Program-made: the position numbers and the translations under genes
Part shown: positions 8,688 to 18,304 of the stretch, one piece after another
Numbering within the stretch: position 1 is the first letter of the stretch
Layout: each line of letters opens with the position of its first letter
Notes under the pieces: model-generated
Databases searched by the model: none
Seen by the model: the letters and a program-made list of their open reading frames with translations, nothing else
Told to the model about the DNA's origin: nothing
Assembly (NCBI GenBank): GCA_017542245.1
Contig: JAFXXN010000173.1
Span: 42,414 to 106,413, forward strand
Origin: Lachnospiraceae bacterium
GTDB lineage: Bacteria > Bacillota > Clostridia > Lachnospirales > Lachnospiraceae
Direction: 5' to 3'
DNA length: 64,000 bases

Positions 8688-8781
8688 AGCAATTTGCCTC
8701 CCCGTCTTTGTTCAAAAATCCAAAAGCCGTTCAAACTTGCCTGAAAAAGGCTTTGAGACTTTCGAAATTATTAAATAATCT

Positions 8782-9444
8782 TCAGCATAAAAGCTCCGCA
8801 ACAGTTTTAAGATCCGGAAGTATCTTCCATGCTTTGTTTCTCATCTCATCATCCGGTCCGATAATATCAGGAACCATGATTGCTTTCATTCCGGCTGAAT
8901 ATGCAGCACGGATACCATTAAAAGAATCCTCTATTACTATGCATTCCGAAGGAACACTTCCGAGTCTTTCACAGCTTCTAAGAAATATCTCGGGATTGGG
9001 TTTTCCCTTTGAAAACATCCCTCCGGCAATTATATCATCAAAATACCCTATAAGTTTTGTATCAGTCAGCTGTGGAACAACTCTGTCTATAGGTGTTGAA
9101 GATGCCAGTCCAAGCTTATAACCCTTCTCTTTTAATTCATTAAGGCATTCTGCAGCATAATACTTTAAAGGCATTCCATCTTCTTCAACCATCCTGTCAA
9201 AATAATTCAGCGTCTTATTTCTAAACTCTGCTCCGGAAATTGGCGCTCCGCTCTTTAACATATATCTGTCAAGAACACTTATTATATTTGTATCAGGGGT
9301 ACCTATACACTCTTCGAATGCTTCCATGATATTGGCTATACTATACTCTTCGGCAAGTTCAATCCAGGCTTTCTTATCCAGATTCTCGGAGTCAAAAAGT
9401 ACACCGTCCATATCAAATATTACAGTTGTTATATTATCATACAT
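8782..9444 (-). CDS. HAD-superfamily hydrolase (beta-phosphoglucomutase-like)
   Basis: This is a cytosolic phosphatase or phosphomutase of 220 residues. Motif I FDMDGVLFD (10-18, nucleophile D11, acid/base D13), motif II ASST (about 115), motif III with K in GKPNPE, and motif IV IEDSFNGI are in order. A helical C1 cap lies between residues 18 and 90. This is the layout of subfamily I beta-phosphoglucomutase-like enzymes, whose substrates range widely. Its place next to a GH5 glucanase makes a sugar phosphate plausible, but this is only context. The start ATG is followed directly by the first strand, so no longer N-terminus is needed. Confidence 0.88.
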   Translation of the reverse strand: MYDNITTVIFDMDGVLFDSENLDKKAWIELAEEYSIANIMEAFEECIGTPDTNIISVLDRYMLKSGAPISGAEFRNKTLNYFDRMVEEDGMPLKYYAAECLNELKEKGYKLGLASSTPIDRVVPQLTDTKLIGYFDDIIAGGMFSKGKPNPEIFLRSCERLGSVPSECIVIEDSFNGIRAAYSAGMKAIMVPDIIGPDDEMRNKAWKILPDLKTVAELLC

Positions 9445-9509
9445 AATTACAAATATCTTTCCGAATTAATATACTATTTTGTACTATTAAGCAAAAAACA
9501 CGTTGAAAC

Positions 9510-9989
9510 TCATTTATGATAGGGTGCGCCGGATATTATCCGGTATGACCTGTAAATCTGTTCCAAAAGGATAACCCTCATAAGCTGATGTGGGAAGGTC
9601 ATGTCAGAAAAACTGAGCTGCATATCACATTTCTTAAGCACTTCATCAGATAAACCCAATGATCCTCCGATAATAAACCCGATGTGACCCACGCCACGTG
9701 TTCCAAGCTCTTCAAGCGTAGAGGCAAGTTCTTCCGAAGACAGCTTTTTCCCTTTTATAGCAAGAGCAATGTAATAACAGCCATCCTTAAACTTGGAAAG
9801 AAGTCTCTCCCCTTCCTTTTCCTTTATCTTCTGTTCGATAGCTTCACTTGCTCCGTCAGGAGTCTTCTCATCCTGCACTTCAATTATCTCCAGATTACAA
9901 TATCTTGATAATCTCTTTACATATTCCGCAATTGCGTCAGAAAAAAATTTTTCCTTTATTTTCCCGACACATAAAATTGTTATCTTCAA
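9510..9989 (-). CDS. rlmH: 23S rRNA (pseudouridine1915-N3)-methyltransferase
   Basis: RlmH is the SPOUT methyltransferase that modifies helix 69 of 23S rRNA on assembled ribosomes. The glycine-rich SAM pocket (IGGSLGLS) and the C-terminal trefoil-knot end (LLEQIYRSYRI...YHK) are present. The frame is open further upstream, but starting at TTG (9989) gives exactly 159 residues, the canonical length, beginning LKITILCVGKIKEK. The TTG overlaps the TGA stop of the upstream CorC-like gene (TTGA), which suggests translational coupling. An AGGAG site lies about 12 bases before it. The call is secure and the start is fairly sure. Confidence 0.95.
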   Translation of the reverse strand: MKITILCVGKIKEKFFSDAIAEYVKRLSRYCNLEIIEVQDEKTPDGASEAIEQKIKEKEGERLLSKFKDGCYYIALAIKGKKLSSEELASTLEELGTRGVGHIGFIIGGSLGLSDEVLKKCDMQLSFSDMTFPHQLMRVILLEQIYRSYRIISGAPYHK

Positions 9990-11317
9990 CTTCCGGCTTT
10001 TTCTCCTGTCTCTTTCTTGGGACCACCCGTCACTCTGCACTTACGTATCATCTTATTCTTAACTTCCAGAATACTGATGGTATAATCTCCATATGACACA
10101 TTTTCTCTCTCCCCATCACTGGGAATTCTGTCAAGCAAACTGATTATAAGGCCGTTCACAGTATCGAAGTTCTCCAGATCGGATTCCTTTATACTTATGT
10201 CCGTCTCTTCGGACACCTCATTCAGAGTAGCCTCTCCCCTAAGAATATATGAACCGTCCTTGGCCTTAATAATCATCTGTTCTTCGTTGTCAAATTCGTC
10301 TTCAATATCTCCGACTATCTCTTCAAGAATATCTTCCATGGCGACAATACCTGCTGTCTGACCATATTCGTCAATAACGATGGCCATATGATTCTTTTTC
10401 ACCTGCATCTGGTTAAAAAGCTCATCAATAGTCATGGTATCCGGTACAAAGAACGGCTTTCTTGCTATATCCTTTAAAGTCTTATTCTTATACTCTCCCG
10501 AAGCATAGCATTTTGCAACATCTTTAAGATGCAGGACACCGATAATATTATCAATATCTTCAGTATAAAGCGGATATCTTGAAAAAGCCTCACCTGCCAT
10601 AAATCCCATAGCTTCTTCTATTCCAAGTTCCGAATCAACCGCAACTATCTTGGTCCTATGCGTCATAATGTCCTTTGTCTGTTTCTCGTCAAAGGATATA
10701 ATATTGGAGATCATTTCGGCCTCATCATCATCTATGACGCCTTGTTCCTGACCCTCATTTACGATGGAGATTATCTCTTCTTCTGTTACATTTTCTTCAA
10801 GATCCTTAAGCTTTATTCCGAACGGAAGAAGTACAAGGGCACAGCATCCTTCAAGTAAAGCACTTAAAGGTTTAAAGAAAAATGTAATAAACTTCATAAA
10901 ACTGAAAGTGCTGAAGAATATGCTCTCCGTATTCCTGTTTGCAAGTCTGTCCGGAAGAATATATGTGAAAAGAATAACCAGAAAAATAACTGCTAAAGAA
11001 ACTATTATCCCTACAGCAATCTGTATCCAGTAAATATCAATCCCTGCCACAATGGCTTTTAAAGGACTTGAAATAAACAGCATTCCAATGAATATCCATG
11101 CAATGCCTCTTATAAGCCAGCAGGCATTATAAAAGCTGTTCTCATGTCTGTCGATAAATTCAAGTGCATTTTTGGCTTTTTCATTTCCTTCTTCACTCAA
11201 ATTTTTCAGTTCGTTCAGACTTACATGCTCAAATGCTGATTTAGCAAGAGCTACAAAAAAATCAAAAATGGTAATAAAGGTAATGATCAGGGCTGCCGCC
11301 CATGGATTTATGTCCAT
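9986..11317 (-). CDS. CorC/HlyC-type membrane protein (CNNM domain, CBS pair, CorC_HlyC)
   Basis: The 443-residue protein has a DUF21/CNNM transmembrane domain (about 1-180, with four hydrophobic helices), a CBS pair (about 200-335, with the motif MTHRTKIVAVD and later VIDEYGQTAGIV) and a C-terminal CorC_HlyC/TerC-associated domain (about 350-430). Members are implicated in Mg2+ efflux or transporter regulation. Older names call them hemolysins. It follows the chemoreceptor gene by 18 bp and overlaps rlmH by two bases, so the three are one transcript. Nothing in it suggests a toxin. Confidence 0.9.
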   Translation of the reverse strand: MDINPWAAALIITFITIFDFFVALAKSAFEHVSLNELKNLSEEGNEKAKNALEFIDRHENSFYNACWLIRGIAWIFIGMLFISSPLKAIVAGIDIYWIQIAVGIIVSLAVIFLVILFTYILPDRLANRNTESIFFSTFSFMKFITFFFKPLSALLEGCCALVLLPFGIKLKDLEENVTEEEIISIVNEGQEQGVIDDDEAEMISNIISFDEKQTKDIMTHRTKIVAVDSELGIEEAMGFMAGEAFSRYPLYTEDIDNIIGVLHLKDVAKCYASGEYKNKTLKDIARKPFFVPDTMTIDELFNQMQVKKNHMAIVIDEYGQTAGIVAMEDILEEIVGDIEDEFDNEEQMIIKAKDGSYILRGEATLNEVSEETDISIKESDLENFDTVNGLIISLLDRIPSDGERENVSYGDYTISILEVKNKMIRKCRVTGGPKKETGEKAGS

Positions 11318-11335
11318 TTCCTCCCTTTCCGGTCA

Positions 11336-12817
11336 TCAGTCCTGTTTCATAGAAACTGCCTGTTCATTAAGATGCCCAACTATTACCATCATCTCATCAA
11401 CTGTCGTTGAATTTCTAAGGCTTGACTCATATGTCTCTTTAGCATGAGCCGAAACCTCTTCCATGATGGCCGAAATATTCTGTACCGCATCGATTATAGT
11501 CTTATTTGCTTCTGCCAGTCTGTCCACAGCTTTAGAAAGACCGTCAGCATTTCTTTCAATATCATGTGAATCGGATTTGATAATATCAAGGTTCTTGACC
11601 GTTACCATAGTAGCGTCATGCTGTCTCCTGCTGCTCTCGATAAATGCATTTATTACCTTGTCAACATCTAACAGTTTCTTCTCTATGCCTGATATCAGTT
11701 CATTTATGTCACCTGTTGCACTCTGCGTCTGATTTGCAAGATTGGATATCTCACTTGCAACTACCGAGAAGCCTCTTCCAGCTTCACCGGCTCTCGCCGC
11801 CTCTATGCTGGCATTAAGAGCAAGAAGCGATGTCTGATCTGCAACATTGTTAATAAGCTCGACAATTCCCTGCATCTGTTTTGTACTGTTTTTAAGTTCG
11901 GAAAGTTCTTTTGTTGCTTCCAATGAAAACTTGTCGGAAGTCTCAACCTCTTTTTCAAGACTGTCCATATTGTCGGAACCTATAGCAATAGCTTTTCCTG
12001 TTTCAGATACACTCTGAGAGATTGCATTCGCATGTGCTGCAACATCATCCAGTCTTCCCTGTATTTCTTCCGTCATCACAATCTGCGTCTGGACAGAATC
12101 AGAAGTAAGCCCCGTACCTGTACTTACCTCTTCCATAGCGTAACATGTTCTTTCCATAGCCTCATGCAGTTCTTTCATCTTAACATTCATTTGGCTGATG
12201 CCTCCGGAAAGTTCATTTGATACAGCAAGTACGGTATCGAGAAGGGTTGCTGCGTGATTCTTTTCCTGCTTTATACTTTCAAGCTTTTCCCTGTTAATGA
12301 TAACTCCGGTATTCGCAACAAATATATTAAATATTCCGCAAAGCAGAAGAAGAAGGATCTGGATTTCTGAAGTCACCACTTTTTCGGATGACATGCCATA
12401 TAAAAGAGCTTCAAAAGCAACCGAAGCGATATTTATAACATTGTAAGTAATAGCTGTAGTGATAGCAAATTTTTTATCGGCATATGCATTAAGTGCGATC
12501 ATAATAACAAGTGCATAAGTAAACACCAGGTCATTATTAGCGGTAAACAGCATAAATCCCCATGGCAGCGCAAATCCCAAAAGAATGATATATTTTACTA
12601 TATCAATGTATTTTCGAGTAAAATGAATAACAAGGACAATCGCTCCCGGAATCCATAGAGAAACAAAAACAGTTATAAAATAGCTCAAGGCCCTGTTTCC
12701 CTTTATTACTTCCAAAAGATAGGCAAAAGTAATAACAGATATCGTAATGATATAACATAAAATGGCTGCCTTATTCCGGCGTACTTCGTCAGATATAACA
12801 TTCTTCCTATTACCCAT
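11336..12817 (-). CDS. Methyl-accepting chemotaxis protein with a polytopic N-terminal sensor
   Basis: The 493-residue receptor has six hydrophobic helices packed into residues 18-175, with hardly any extracellular loop, then a coiled-coil output domain. The signalling hairpin tip is at about 323-353 ([19 protein letters not shown]). No HAMP or periplasmic Cache domain is seen, so sensing probably occurs within the membrane or through membrane state, as in MASE-type receptors. The start was placed at 12817, where AGGTG lies seven bases upstream. The longer open frame to 12928 runs through the asd terminator and is unlikely to be translated. It precedes the CorC-like gene by 18 bp. The ligand is unknown. 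Confidence 0.88.
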   Translation of the reverse strand: MGNRKNVISDEVRRNKAAILCYIITISVITFAYLLEVIKGNRALSYFITVFVSLWIPGAIVLVIHFTRKYIDIVKYIILLGFALPWGFMLFTANNDLVFTYALVIMIALNAYADKKFAITTAITYNVINIASVAFEALLYGMSSEKVVTSEIQILLLLLCGIFNIFVANTGVIINREKLESIKQEKNHAATLLDTVLAVSNELSGGISQMNVKMKELHEAMERTCYAMEEVSTGTGLTSDSVQTQIVMTEEIQGRLDDVAAHANAISQSVSETGKAIAIGSDNMDSLEKEVETSDKFSLEATKELSELKNSTKQMQGIVELINNVADQTSLLALNASIEAARAGEAGRGFSVVASEISNLANQTQSATGDINELISGIEKKLLDVDKVINAFIESSRRQHDATMVTVKNLDIIKSDSHDIERNADGLSKAVDRLAEANKTIIDAVQNISAIMEEVSAHAKETYESSLRNSTTVDEMMVIVGHLNEQAVSMKQD

Positions 12818-12889
12818 AGTATTCACCTGCCTTAAAAATATAAAATCCCATAAAATCATTATAGCAAATTTCATGTAAAAATCAATCAA

Positions 12890-12937
12890 AAAAAAAAAAT
12901 GCACGGTCCCGGAATCTGTTCCATGCACCGTGCATTT
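12890..12937 (-). terminator. Intrinsic terminator after asd
   Basis: An 11-bp stem (AAATGCACGGT / ACCGTGCATTT) with an inner GGAA/TTCC helix is followed by about 12 T on the minus strand. It separates asd from the chemoreceptor gene. Confidence 0.92.
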
Positions 12938-12975
12938 CAGCCTTTGTTTTAGTAAATACGATCAGTTCAAACCAA

Positions 12976-14052
12976 TCAATAAATATATCCTTTAGCTTTA
13001 AGAAGTTCTGCCATCAGAACGGCTCCGCCGGCAGCACCTCTTAATGTATTGTGTGATAAACCTACAAACTTGTACTGATAAACCTTATCCTCTCTAAGTC
13101 TTCCCATGCATACTGCCATACCGCCTTCGGTATCACGGTCAAGCTTTGTCTGAGGACGGTTATCTTCCTCAAAATAATGTATGAACTGTTTAGGAGCTGA
13201 AGGAAGCTCTAATTCCTGAGGAACACCTTTGAAATTTGCCCACTTTTCAAGTATCTGCTCTTTGGTGGGTTTCTTCTTAAAGTTTACAAATACTGCTGCC
13301 ATATGCCCGTTTGTAACAGGTACACGAATACACTGTGTCGTTATTACAGGACTCTGTGCCTTAACAATCACACCGTTCTCAATATGTCCCCAGATTCTTA
13401 ACGGTTCCTGTTCGGACTTTTCTTCCTCACCGCCGATATAAGGAATAACATTGTCAACCATCTCAGGCCAATCCTTGAAGTTCTTTCCTGCACCGGAGAT
13501 AGCCTGATATGTTGTAGCAACAACCGTCTCGGGCTCAAACTCTGAAAGTGCGAATAATGCGGGTGTATAGCTCTGGATAGAACAATTAGGCTTAACTGCC
13601 ACAAATCCCTTCTTTGTTCCAAGTCTCTTTTTCTGGAACTCAATAACATCTGTATGTTCAGGATTAAGCTCCGGAACTATCATGGGCACATCAGGAGTCC
13701 AGCGATGTGCACTGTTATTGGAAACTACGGGAACCTCAGCTTTTGCATAAGCTTCTTCTGCAGCAGCGATTTCTTCCTTTGTTCCTTCATAAGCACTGAA
13801 TACAAAATCTACCTGAGAAGTTACCTTTTCAATTTCATTAACATTTAAAACAACCAGATCCTTAACTGCTGCCGGCATGGGTGTATCCATCTTCCATCTG
13901 TCACCTACTGCCTCAGCGTAAGTCTTGCCTGCACTTCTGGGGCTTGCAGCAACCGCTGCCACTTCAAACCAAGGATGATTCTCAAGTAACTGAATAAATC
14001 TCTGTCCTACCATACCCGTTGCGCCGAGTATTCCTGCTTTTAATTTTGCCAT
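12976..14052 (-). CDS. asd: Aspartate-semialdehyde dehydrogenase (archaeal/fungal-type)
   Basis: Asd reduces aspartyl phosphate to aspartate semialdehyde, the branch point to lysine, threonine and methionine. The 358 residues show the NADP-binding GATGMVG (10-16), SNNSAHR (111-117) and the catalytic cysteine in KPNCSIQ (C157). The sequence is of the longer archaeal/yeast type, common in Lachnospiraceae, rather than the E. coli type. The start at 14052 has AAGGAAGGAAG just upstream. An upstream GTG in frame lacks this. It has its own promoter and terminator and lies separately from the dap operon, 5 kb downstream of the lysine riboswitch. Confidence 0.95.
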   Translation of the reverse strand: MAKLKAGILGATGMVGQRFIQLLENHPWFEVAAVAASPRSAGKTYAEAVGDRWKMDTPMPAAVKDLVVLNVNEIEKVTSQVDFVFSAYEGTKEEIAAAEEAYAKAEVPVVSNNSAHRWTPDVPMIVPELNPEHTDVIEFQKKRLGTKKGFVAVKPNCSIQSYTPALFALSEFEPETVVATTYQAISGAGKNFKDWPEMVDNVIPYIGGEEEKSEQEPLRIWGHIENGVIVKAQSPVITTQCIRVPVTNGHMAAVFVNFKKKPTKEQILEKWANFKGVPQELELPSAPKQFIHYFEEDNRPQTKLDRDTEGGMAVCMGRLREDKVYQYKFVGLSHNTLRGAAGGAVLMAELLKAKGYIY

Positions 14053-14185
14053 AATGCTTCCTTCCTTTCTATTCTGCCCCACCCAAAAACCTTCTGTTCA
14101 TGTCACAGATACGGTATACAATAAAACACTGCTCTGTGTTGTTTTTATCATGCGTACATTTGTCCGTCTGTGAAAATCTTTTGTA

Positions 14186-14214
14186 ATATTAACACATAAA
14201 AAAACAAAATGCAA
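14186..14214 (-). promoter_or_regulatory. Putative promoter for asd
   Basis: On the minus strand it reads TTGCAT, 17 bp, TAATAT, giving a leader of about 125 nt. The leader contains a small AACAC/GTGTT hairpin (around 14124-14143) followed by TTTTATT. I saw no known riboswitch in it. Confidence 0.55.
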
Positions 14215-14245
14215 GCACTTTTTTAACTTTTTTTATATTAATAAA

Positions 14246-14282
14246 GAAATCCCATTTTGACCATAAATCAAAATAAGATTTC
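14246..14282 (-). terminator. Intrinsic terminator after coaX
   Basis: An interrupted stem GAAATC..ATTTTGA / TCAAAAT..GATTTC is followed by a T-rich tract on the minus strand, eleven bases past the coaX stop. It ends the dapA-coaX transcript. Confidence 0.75.
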
Positions 14283-14292
14283 GTAAAAATTC

Positions 14293-15063
14293 TTATCTGA
14301 TGTTTTTGTTATAAATTATCTCAAGCCCCTTCATCGTAAGCCTTCTGTCATACTCGTCTATCATGGAAGTAGCCTGTGAAATGATACCGCCGAGTCCTCC
14401 GGTTGCAACAACTTTCATCTCTTTCAGACCGGCCTCTTCCTTTACTCTTTTAATAATATACTCTGTCTGTCCGATACATCCGTACAAAAGTCCTGCCTGC
14501 ATACTGGATACAGTATCGTTTGCAAGTATGGTGTCGGGCAGTTTAATCTCTATTTCGGGAAGCTTAGCAGTATCACTCCAAAGCGCATTGGCACTTATTC
14601 TTATTCCCGGACATGTTATACCGTAACGGAACGATCCGTCCTTTTCTACCAGATCATAAGTAGTTGCAGTTCCAAAATCAATGACCATCGTATTTCCGCC
14701 ATAAATAGAATAGGCAGCTGCCAGATCGACTATTCTGTCGGCCCCGGCTTCTTTGGCATTTGCAAGCCTTATCTTTATTCCTGTTTTGGTTCCCGCTCCA
14801 ACTTCCATCGGACGTATTCCTGTAAGCTTTATTATACCGTTAACAAGAGAATGCATTATAGCCGGAACCACGCTTGATACAATACAGCCGTCAATGCCGT
14901 CTATGGGCAGATCTTTTATCATAAGCTGTTCCCGAATGGCAGCGCTGAATTCATCCGATGTTCTTGGAAGTTTTGTTGTCATGGCGAAAAAAGCCAAAAA
15001 CTCTCCGTTATTGATAACCGCGAAATTTGTGTTGGTATTTCCTACGTCAATAGCAAGTAACAT
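14293..15063 (-). CDS. coaX: Type III pantothenate kinase
   Basis: CoaX phosphorylates pantothenate, the first step of coenzyme A synthesis, and is insensitive to CoA feedback. The 256 residues show the ASKHA-fold phosphate-1 loop DVGNTN (6-11), the catalytic-site segment GADRIVDL, and the phosphate-2 motif [10 protein letters not shown]. The length is typical. It begins 10 bp after dusB, so it is the last gene of the dapA-started transcript. No second pantothenate kinase is in the window. Confidence 0.95.
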   Translation of the reverse strand: MLLAIDVGNTNTNFAVINNGEFLAFFAMTTKLPRTSDEFSAAIREQLMIKDLPIDGIDGCIVSSVVPAIMHSLVNGIIKLTGIRPMEVGAGTKTGIKIRLANAKEAGADRIVDLAAAYSIYGGNTMVIDFGTATTYDLVEKDGSFRYGITCPGIRISANALWSDTAKLPEIEIKLPDTILANDTVSSMQAGLLYGCIGQTEYIIKRVKEEAGLKEMKVVATGGLGGIISQATSMIDEYDRRLTMKGLEIIYNKNIR

Positions 15064-15073
15064 ATACTTTCTC

Positions 15074-16057
15074 CTATATATTTTTATTTATTCCGGTCTG
15101 AAGTTTTTCTCCGTATTTCCTTAACCGGCTTAAAATATCTTCTGATGTAAGACAAAGATTAATATCTCTTCTGAGTCCGGCCGAATACGGGAAACCTTCG
15201 GTATACCACGCAACATGTTTCCTCATTTCACGAACCGCCGTCCATTCACCTTTTAGTTCGATAAGCATTAAAAGATGCCGTTCTATCATCTCATAAACTT
15301 CTTCAAAGCTTGGCTTTACTGTCTTTTCTCCCTTATCAAGATAGCTCTTTATACTTCTGAAAAGCCATGGATTTCCCTGAACTCCTCTTGCAACCATAAC
15401 TGCGTCACATCCGGTATATTCGAACATCCTTTTGGCATCTTCGGGAGAAAAAATATCTCCGTTCCCGATAACGGGAATCCTGACCTTTTGTTTTACTTCG
15501 GTAATTATGTCCCAATCGGCTTTTCCACTGTAATACTGTGCACGTGTACGTCCGTGTACCGCTATGGCCGAAGCTCCGCTCTCTTCCAACACGTGAGCAA
15601 ATTCGGGCGCATTTCTGTCCTCAGCCTCAAAACCTTTCCTGATCTTTATCGTAACGGGCTTCTTTACAGCTTTAACAATACTGCTTACTATTTCACCCGC
15701 AAGCTTCGGATTTTTCATTAGAGCGGAACCCTCACCGTTATTGACCACTTTAGGAACAGGACAGCCCATATTTATATCAAATATGTCAAAATTCAGTTCT
15801 TCTATTCTTTTTGCGGTTTCAGCCATTATTTCCGGCTCACTTCCGAAAAGCTGCATAGCAACCGGTCTTTCTCTCTCATCGACCTTAAGCATATCCTTGG
15901 TATTGGAATTATTATAATGTATTCCCTTTGCACTGACCATTTCAGTATAGATCAAGTCAGCTCCCTGCTCTTTACAGAGGATTCTAAAGGGCATGTCCGT
16001 AACCCCCGCCATGGGGCCTAAGAAAACACGCCCTGCTTCAATATTTCCTATTTTCAT
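15074..16057 (-). CDS. dusB: tRNA-dihydrouridine synthase (DusB/NifR3 family)
   Basis: This FMN enzyme reduces uridines in the tRNA D-loop. In the 327-residue protein the TIM-barrel start LGPMAGVTD (13-21), the catalytic cysteine in NMGCP (C99), the VHGRT motif and the GNGDI and VMVARG flavin-phosphate motifs are all present. It lies 30 bp after the small protein gene and 10 bp before coaX. Association of dusB with coaX or lysS-like genes is common in Bacillota, so the arrangement is a housekeeping operon rather than a special link to lysine synthesis. Confidence 0.95.
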   Translation of the reverse strand: MKIGNIEAGRVFLGPMAGVTDMPFRILCKEQGADLIYTEMVSAKGIHYNNSNTKDMLKVDERERPVAMQLFGSEPEIMAETAKRIEELNFDIFDINMGCPVPKVVNNGEGSALMKNPKLAGEIVSSIVKAVKKPVTIKIRKGFEAEDRNAPEFAHVLEESGASAIAVHGRTRAQYYSGKADWDIITEVKQKVRIPVIGNGDIFSPEDAKRMFEYTGCDAVMVARGVQGNPWLFRSIKSYLDKGEKTVKPSFEEVYEMIERHLLMLIELKGEWTAVREMRKHVAWYTEGFPYSAGLRRDINLCLTSEDILSRLRKYGEKLQTGINKNI

Positions 16058-16087
16058 TTTTCAAGAACCTGATACCGTTTTTATTTG

Positions 16088-16417
16088 TTACAGTTCTTCT
16101 TTTCTGATAAACACTTTATAGTATTTTTCCAGGCTTTCAAACAATTCCTGTTTTGTATTTTTCATTTTTTTGATCAGAAGCTCGCTTCCTATCTCATCGT
16201 AAAGAAGATCTCCCTCATCGCAGGATGAGATCAGCTGTAATTCACCGTCACTGTCGAACATCATAGTGAATATCCCGCCAACTTCTTCGGTATAAAGAAC
16301 ACACATTATCTTAAGCTCGTCTTTAACGGCTTTGGGCAGTTTTTCAAACAGCTTGTCAAGATAATACTTCTGTGTATAGGAATTGCTGACACACATTATC
16401 AGTTCCTTTGGATCCAT
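16088..16417 (-). CDS. Conserved small cytosolic protein between dapB and dusB (DUF6145-like)
   Basis: The 109-residue protein is acidic and soluble, with no membrane segment or metal motif. It has a helical N-terminus, a central strand pair (ICVLYTEEVGGIF and DSDGELQL-like region) and a helical C-terminus. I believe it belongs to DUF6145, a Lachnospiraceae family found at this same position, but that is from memory. Its function is unknown. The start at 16417 has AAAGGAG six bases upstream. The frame continues to a TTG at 16456 next to the dapB stop, which lacks such a site. It lies in the middle of a housekeeping operon, so a link to tRNA modification or cofactor metabolism is conceivable but unproven. 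Confidence 0.7.
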   Translation of the reverse strand: MDPKELIMCVSNSYTQKYYLDKLFEKLPKAVKDELKIMCVLYTEEVGGIFTMMFDSDGELQLISSCDEGDLLYDEIGSELLIKKMKNTKQELFESLEKYYKVFIRKEEL

Positions 16418-16456
16418 GAAAAGCTCCTTTATACTTCTTAAGTTATCCTTTATCAA

Positions 16457-17233
16457 TCAGCCTATAACGTCAGACATGGTATACAGTCCCGCAGGTTTTC
16501 CGGCAAGAAATGTTGCGGCACTCACAGCTCCCTTAGCAAATACATTTCTCGAATAAGCTGTATGTTTGATCTCTACGACCTCATCAAGTCCTGCAAATAT
16601 TACTTCATGATCACCGACTATGCTTCCGCCTCTTACAGCAGATATGCCTATTTCATTCTTGGGTCTGGCCATGCTCCTGTCAGAGCGGTCATAAACATAT
16701 TCATATCTTCCGTCACAAGCTGCATTAATAGCATCTGCAAGCAAAAGCGCTGTTCCTGAAGGAGCATCCTTCTTCTGGTTATGATGACGTTCAACTATTT
16801 CAATATCATATCCGTTATCTGCAAGAATCTGAGCCGCAGTCTGAATAAGTTTAGCCAGAGTATTGATTCCAAGCGACATATTTGCCGAACGAAGTATAGC
16901 TACCTTTTCCGAAGCCTCTTTTATCTGAGCCAATTGTTCCTCGGAATATCCGGTCGTGCAAAGAACTACAGGTACATTCTTCGAAACAGAATATTCAAGT
17001 ATCGAATCAAGTGCTTTTGGAGAAGAAAAATCAATTATTACGTCAGCACTCTCTTTCACATCGGAAATAACTTTATATACAGGAAATTCTGCATCTTCCT
17101 CACAAATATCCACACCTGCTACGATTTTCAATTCCTGAGTATTTTTTTCATCCTGTGTACAGCTTTCTTTAACTATCCGGCGAACGGCATTTCCCATTCT
17201 TCCGAAGCATCCGCAAAATATTATATTAACCAT
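16457..17233 (-). CDS. dapB: 4-hydroxy-tetrahydrodipicolinate reductase
   Basis: DapB carries out the NAD(P)H-dependent second committed step of lysine and diaminopimelate synthesis. The 258 residues show the dinucleotide loop GCFGRMG (8-14), the catalytic-region motif ERHHNQKKDAPSGTA, and the IGISAVRGG strand. A TAAAGGAGG site precedes the ATG. It lies 27 bp after dapA and is controlled by the same lysine riboswitch. Confidence 0.97.
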   Translation of the reverse strand: MVNIIFCGCFGRMGNAVRRIVKESCTQDEKNTQELKIVAGVDICEEDAEFPVYKVISDVKESADVIIDFSSPKALDSILEYSVSKNVPVVLCTTGYSEEQLAQIKEASEKVAILRSANMSLGINTLAKLIQTAAQILADNGYDIEIVERHHNQKKDAPSGTALLLADAINAACDGRYEYVYDRSDRSMARPKNEIGISAVRGGSIVGDHEVIFAGLDEVVEIKHTAYSRNVFAKGAVSAATFLAGKPAGLYTMSDVIG

Positions 17234-17260
17234 ACTCTTCCTCCTTTAGAATAAACAAAA

Positions 17261-18154
17261 TCAGATGATACCAAGCCTCTTCATCTCAGCCTTGAGAGCC
17301 TCTGCATGCGCTTCTTCCATTTCACATAAAGGATTACGAAGCGGTCCTGTCTTAAAGCCCATAAACCTGCAGGCAGTCTTAACAGGGATAGGATTAACTT
17401 CCGAGAATAACATATCTACCAGAGGCAGGTACTTTAACTGAAGCTCCAGGCTTCCTTTTGTATCTCCTTTTAAGAACTTATCTACAATAAGATGGGTATC
17501 CATAGGTGCTACATGTGAAAGAACAGAAATAACACCCTTGCCGCCCAGTGAAAGTACAGGAACTATTGCATTGTCATCGCCCGAATAAATTGCAATCTTA
17601 TCACCGCAGAGCTGTGCAACCTTTGCAGTCCATCCGATGTTTCCCGTAGCATCCTTTACAGCTACTATATTTTCATAACTTTCACATAATTTCTTAACTG
17701 TTTCAGGAAGAATATTTACGCCTGTTCTTCCGGGGATGTTATAAAGGATAACCGGAATATTTATGGCTTCAGCAGTCCTTCCGAAATGCTCGATAAGTCC
17801 CTTCTGTGTAGCCTTGTTGTAATACGGTGAAACAAGAAGTACTGCATCCGCTCCGGCTGATTCAGCCTCCTTGGAAAGATAGATGGCAGTCTCGGTGCAG
17901 TTTGAACCGGTTCCCGCAATAACGGGCACTCTTTTGTTTACATATTCGGCAACAAATCTGATACACTCAATATGTTCTTCATGTGTGAGGGTTGATGCTT
18001 CTCCCGTTGTTCCGCAGACAACGATAGCGTCAGTTCCGTTTTCTATCTGAAAATCGATCAATTTCTTAAATTCCTCGTAATTAACACTCTTATCCTCATT
18101 CATGGGTGTTACAATAGCTATCGCCGAACCTGTAAAAATCACTTTCTTACTCAT
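17261..18154 (-). CDS. dapA: 4-hydroxy-tetrahydrodipicolinate synthase
   Basis: DapA condenses pyruvate with aspartate semialdehyde at the entry to the diaminopimelate/lysine pathway. The 297 residues show the GTTGEAS motif (48-54), the catalytic tyrosine Y138 (LYNIPGRTG) and the Schiff-base lysine K167 (AVKDATG). The ATG is preceded by AGGAGG. It is the first gene after the lysine riboswitch and leads a five-gene transcript with dapB, the small protein gene, dusB and coaX. Confidence 0.97.
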   Translation of the reverse strand: MSKKVIFTGSAIAIVTPMNEDKSVNYEEFKKLIDFQIENGTDAIVVCGTTGEASTLTHEEHIECIRFVAEYVNKRVPVIAGTGSNCTETAIYLSKEAESAGADAVLLVSPYYNKATQKGLIEHFGRTAEAINIPVILYNIPGRTGVNILPETVKKLCESYENIVAVKDATGNIGWTAKVAQLCGDKIAIYSGDDNAIVPVLSLGGKGVISVLSHVAPMDTHLIVDKFLKGDTKGSLELQLKYLPLVDMLFSEVNPIPVKTACRFMGFKTGPLRNPLCEMEEAHAEALKAEMKRLGII

Positions 18155-18198
18155 ACTCTTTCAACCTCCTGAAAATTAAATACATTTATTAAGCAATC

Positions 18199-18234
18199 TT
18201 GCACCGAGGGCATTTCGCTTATCGTGCAAAAAAG
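18199..18234 (-). repeat. Terminator-associated repeat, family 2, copy 1
   Basis: The minus strand starts in the T-run of the riboswitch terminator and continues GCACGATAAGCGAA, ATGCCCTCGGTGCAA. The same layout occurs at 23804-23838 and 32219-32253. In this copy TTGCAC and GTGCAA at the ends can pair, so the repeat can fold as a second hairpin in the dapA leader. Confidence 0.6.
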
Positions 18235-18258
18235 AAAGCGCCGATGGAAATCGACGCT
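18229..18258 (-). terminator. Lysine riboswitch expression-platform terminator
   Basis: The stem AGCGTCGAT / ATCGGCGCT with a four-base loop is followed by TTCTTTTTT on the minus strand. It lies between the lysine aptamer and dapA, as expected for transcription attenuation when lysine is bound. Confidence 0.9.
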
Positions 18259-18304
18259 AAAGTACAATCTATACTGAGTTGCATACTCATCTGTTGTAGC
18301 TTTA

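Noticed and set aside
9986-11317. Hemolysin toxin
   Set aside because: The name HlyC is historical. The CNNM, CBS and CorC_HlyC domains point to ion homeostasis.
12818-12928. N-terminal extension of the first chemoreceptor
   Set aside because: The extra codons pass through the asd terminator hairpin and its T-run. A good ribosome binding site supports the ATG at 12817.
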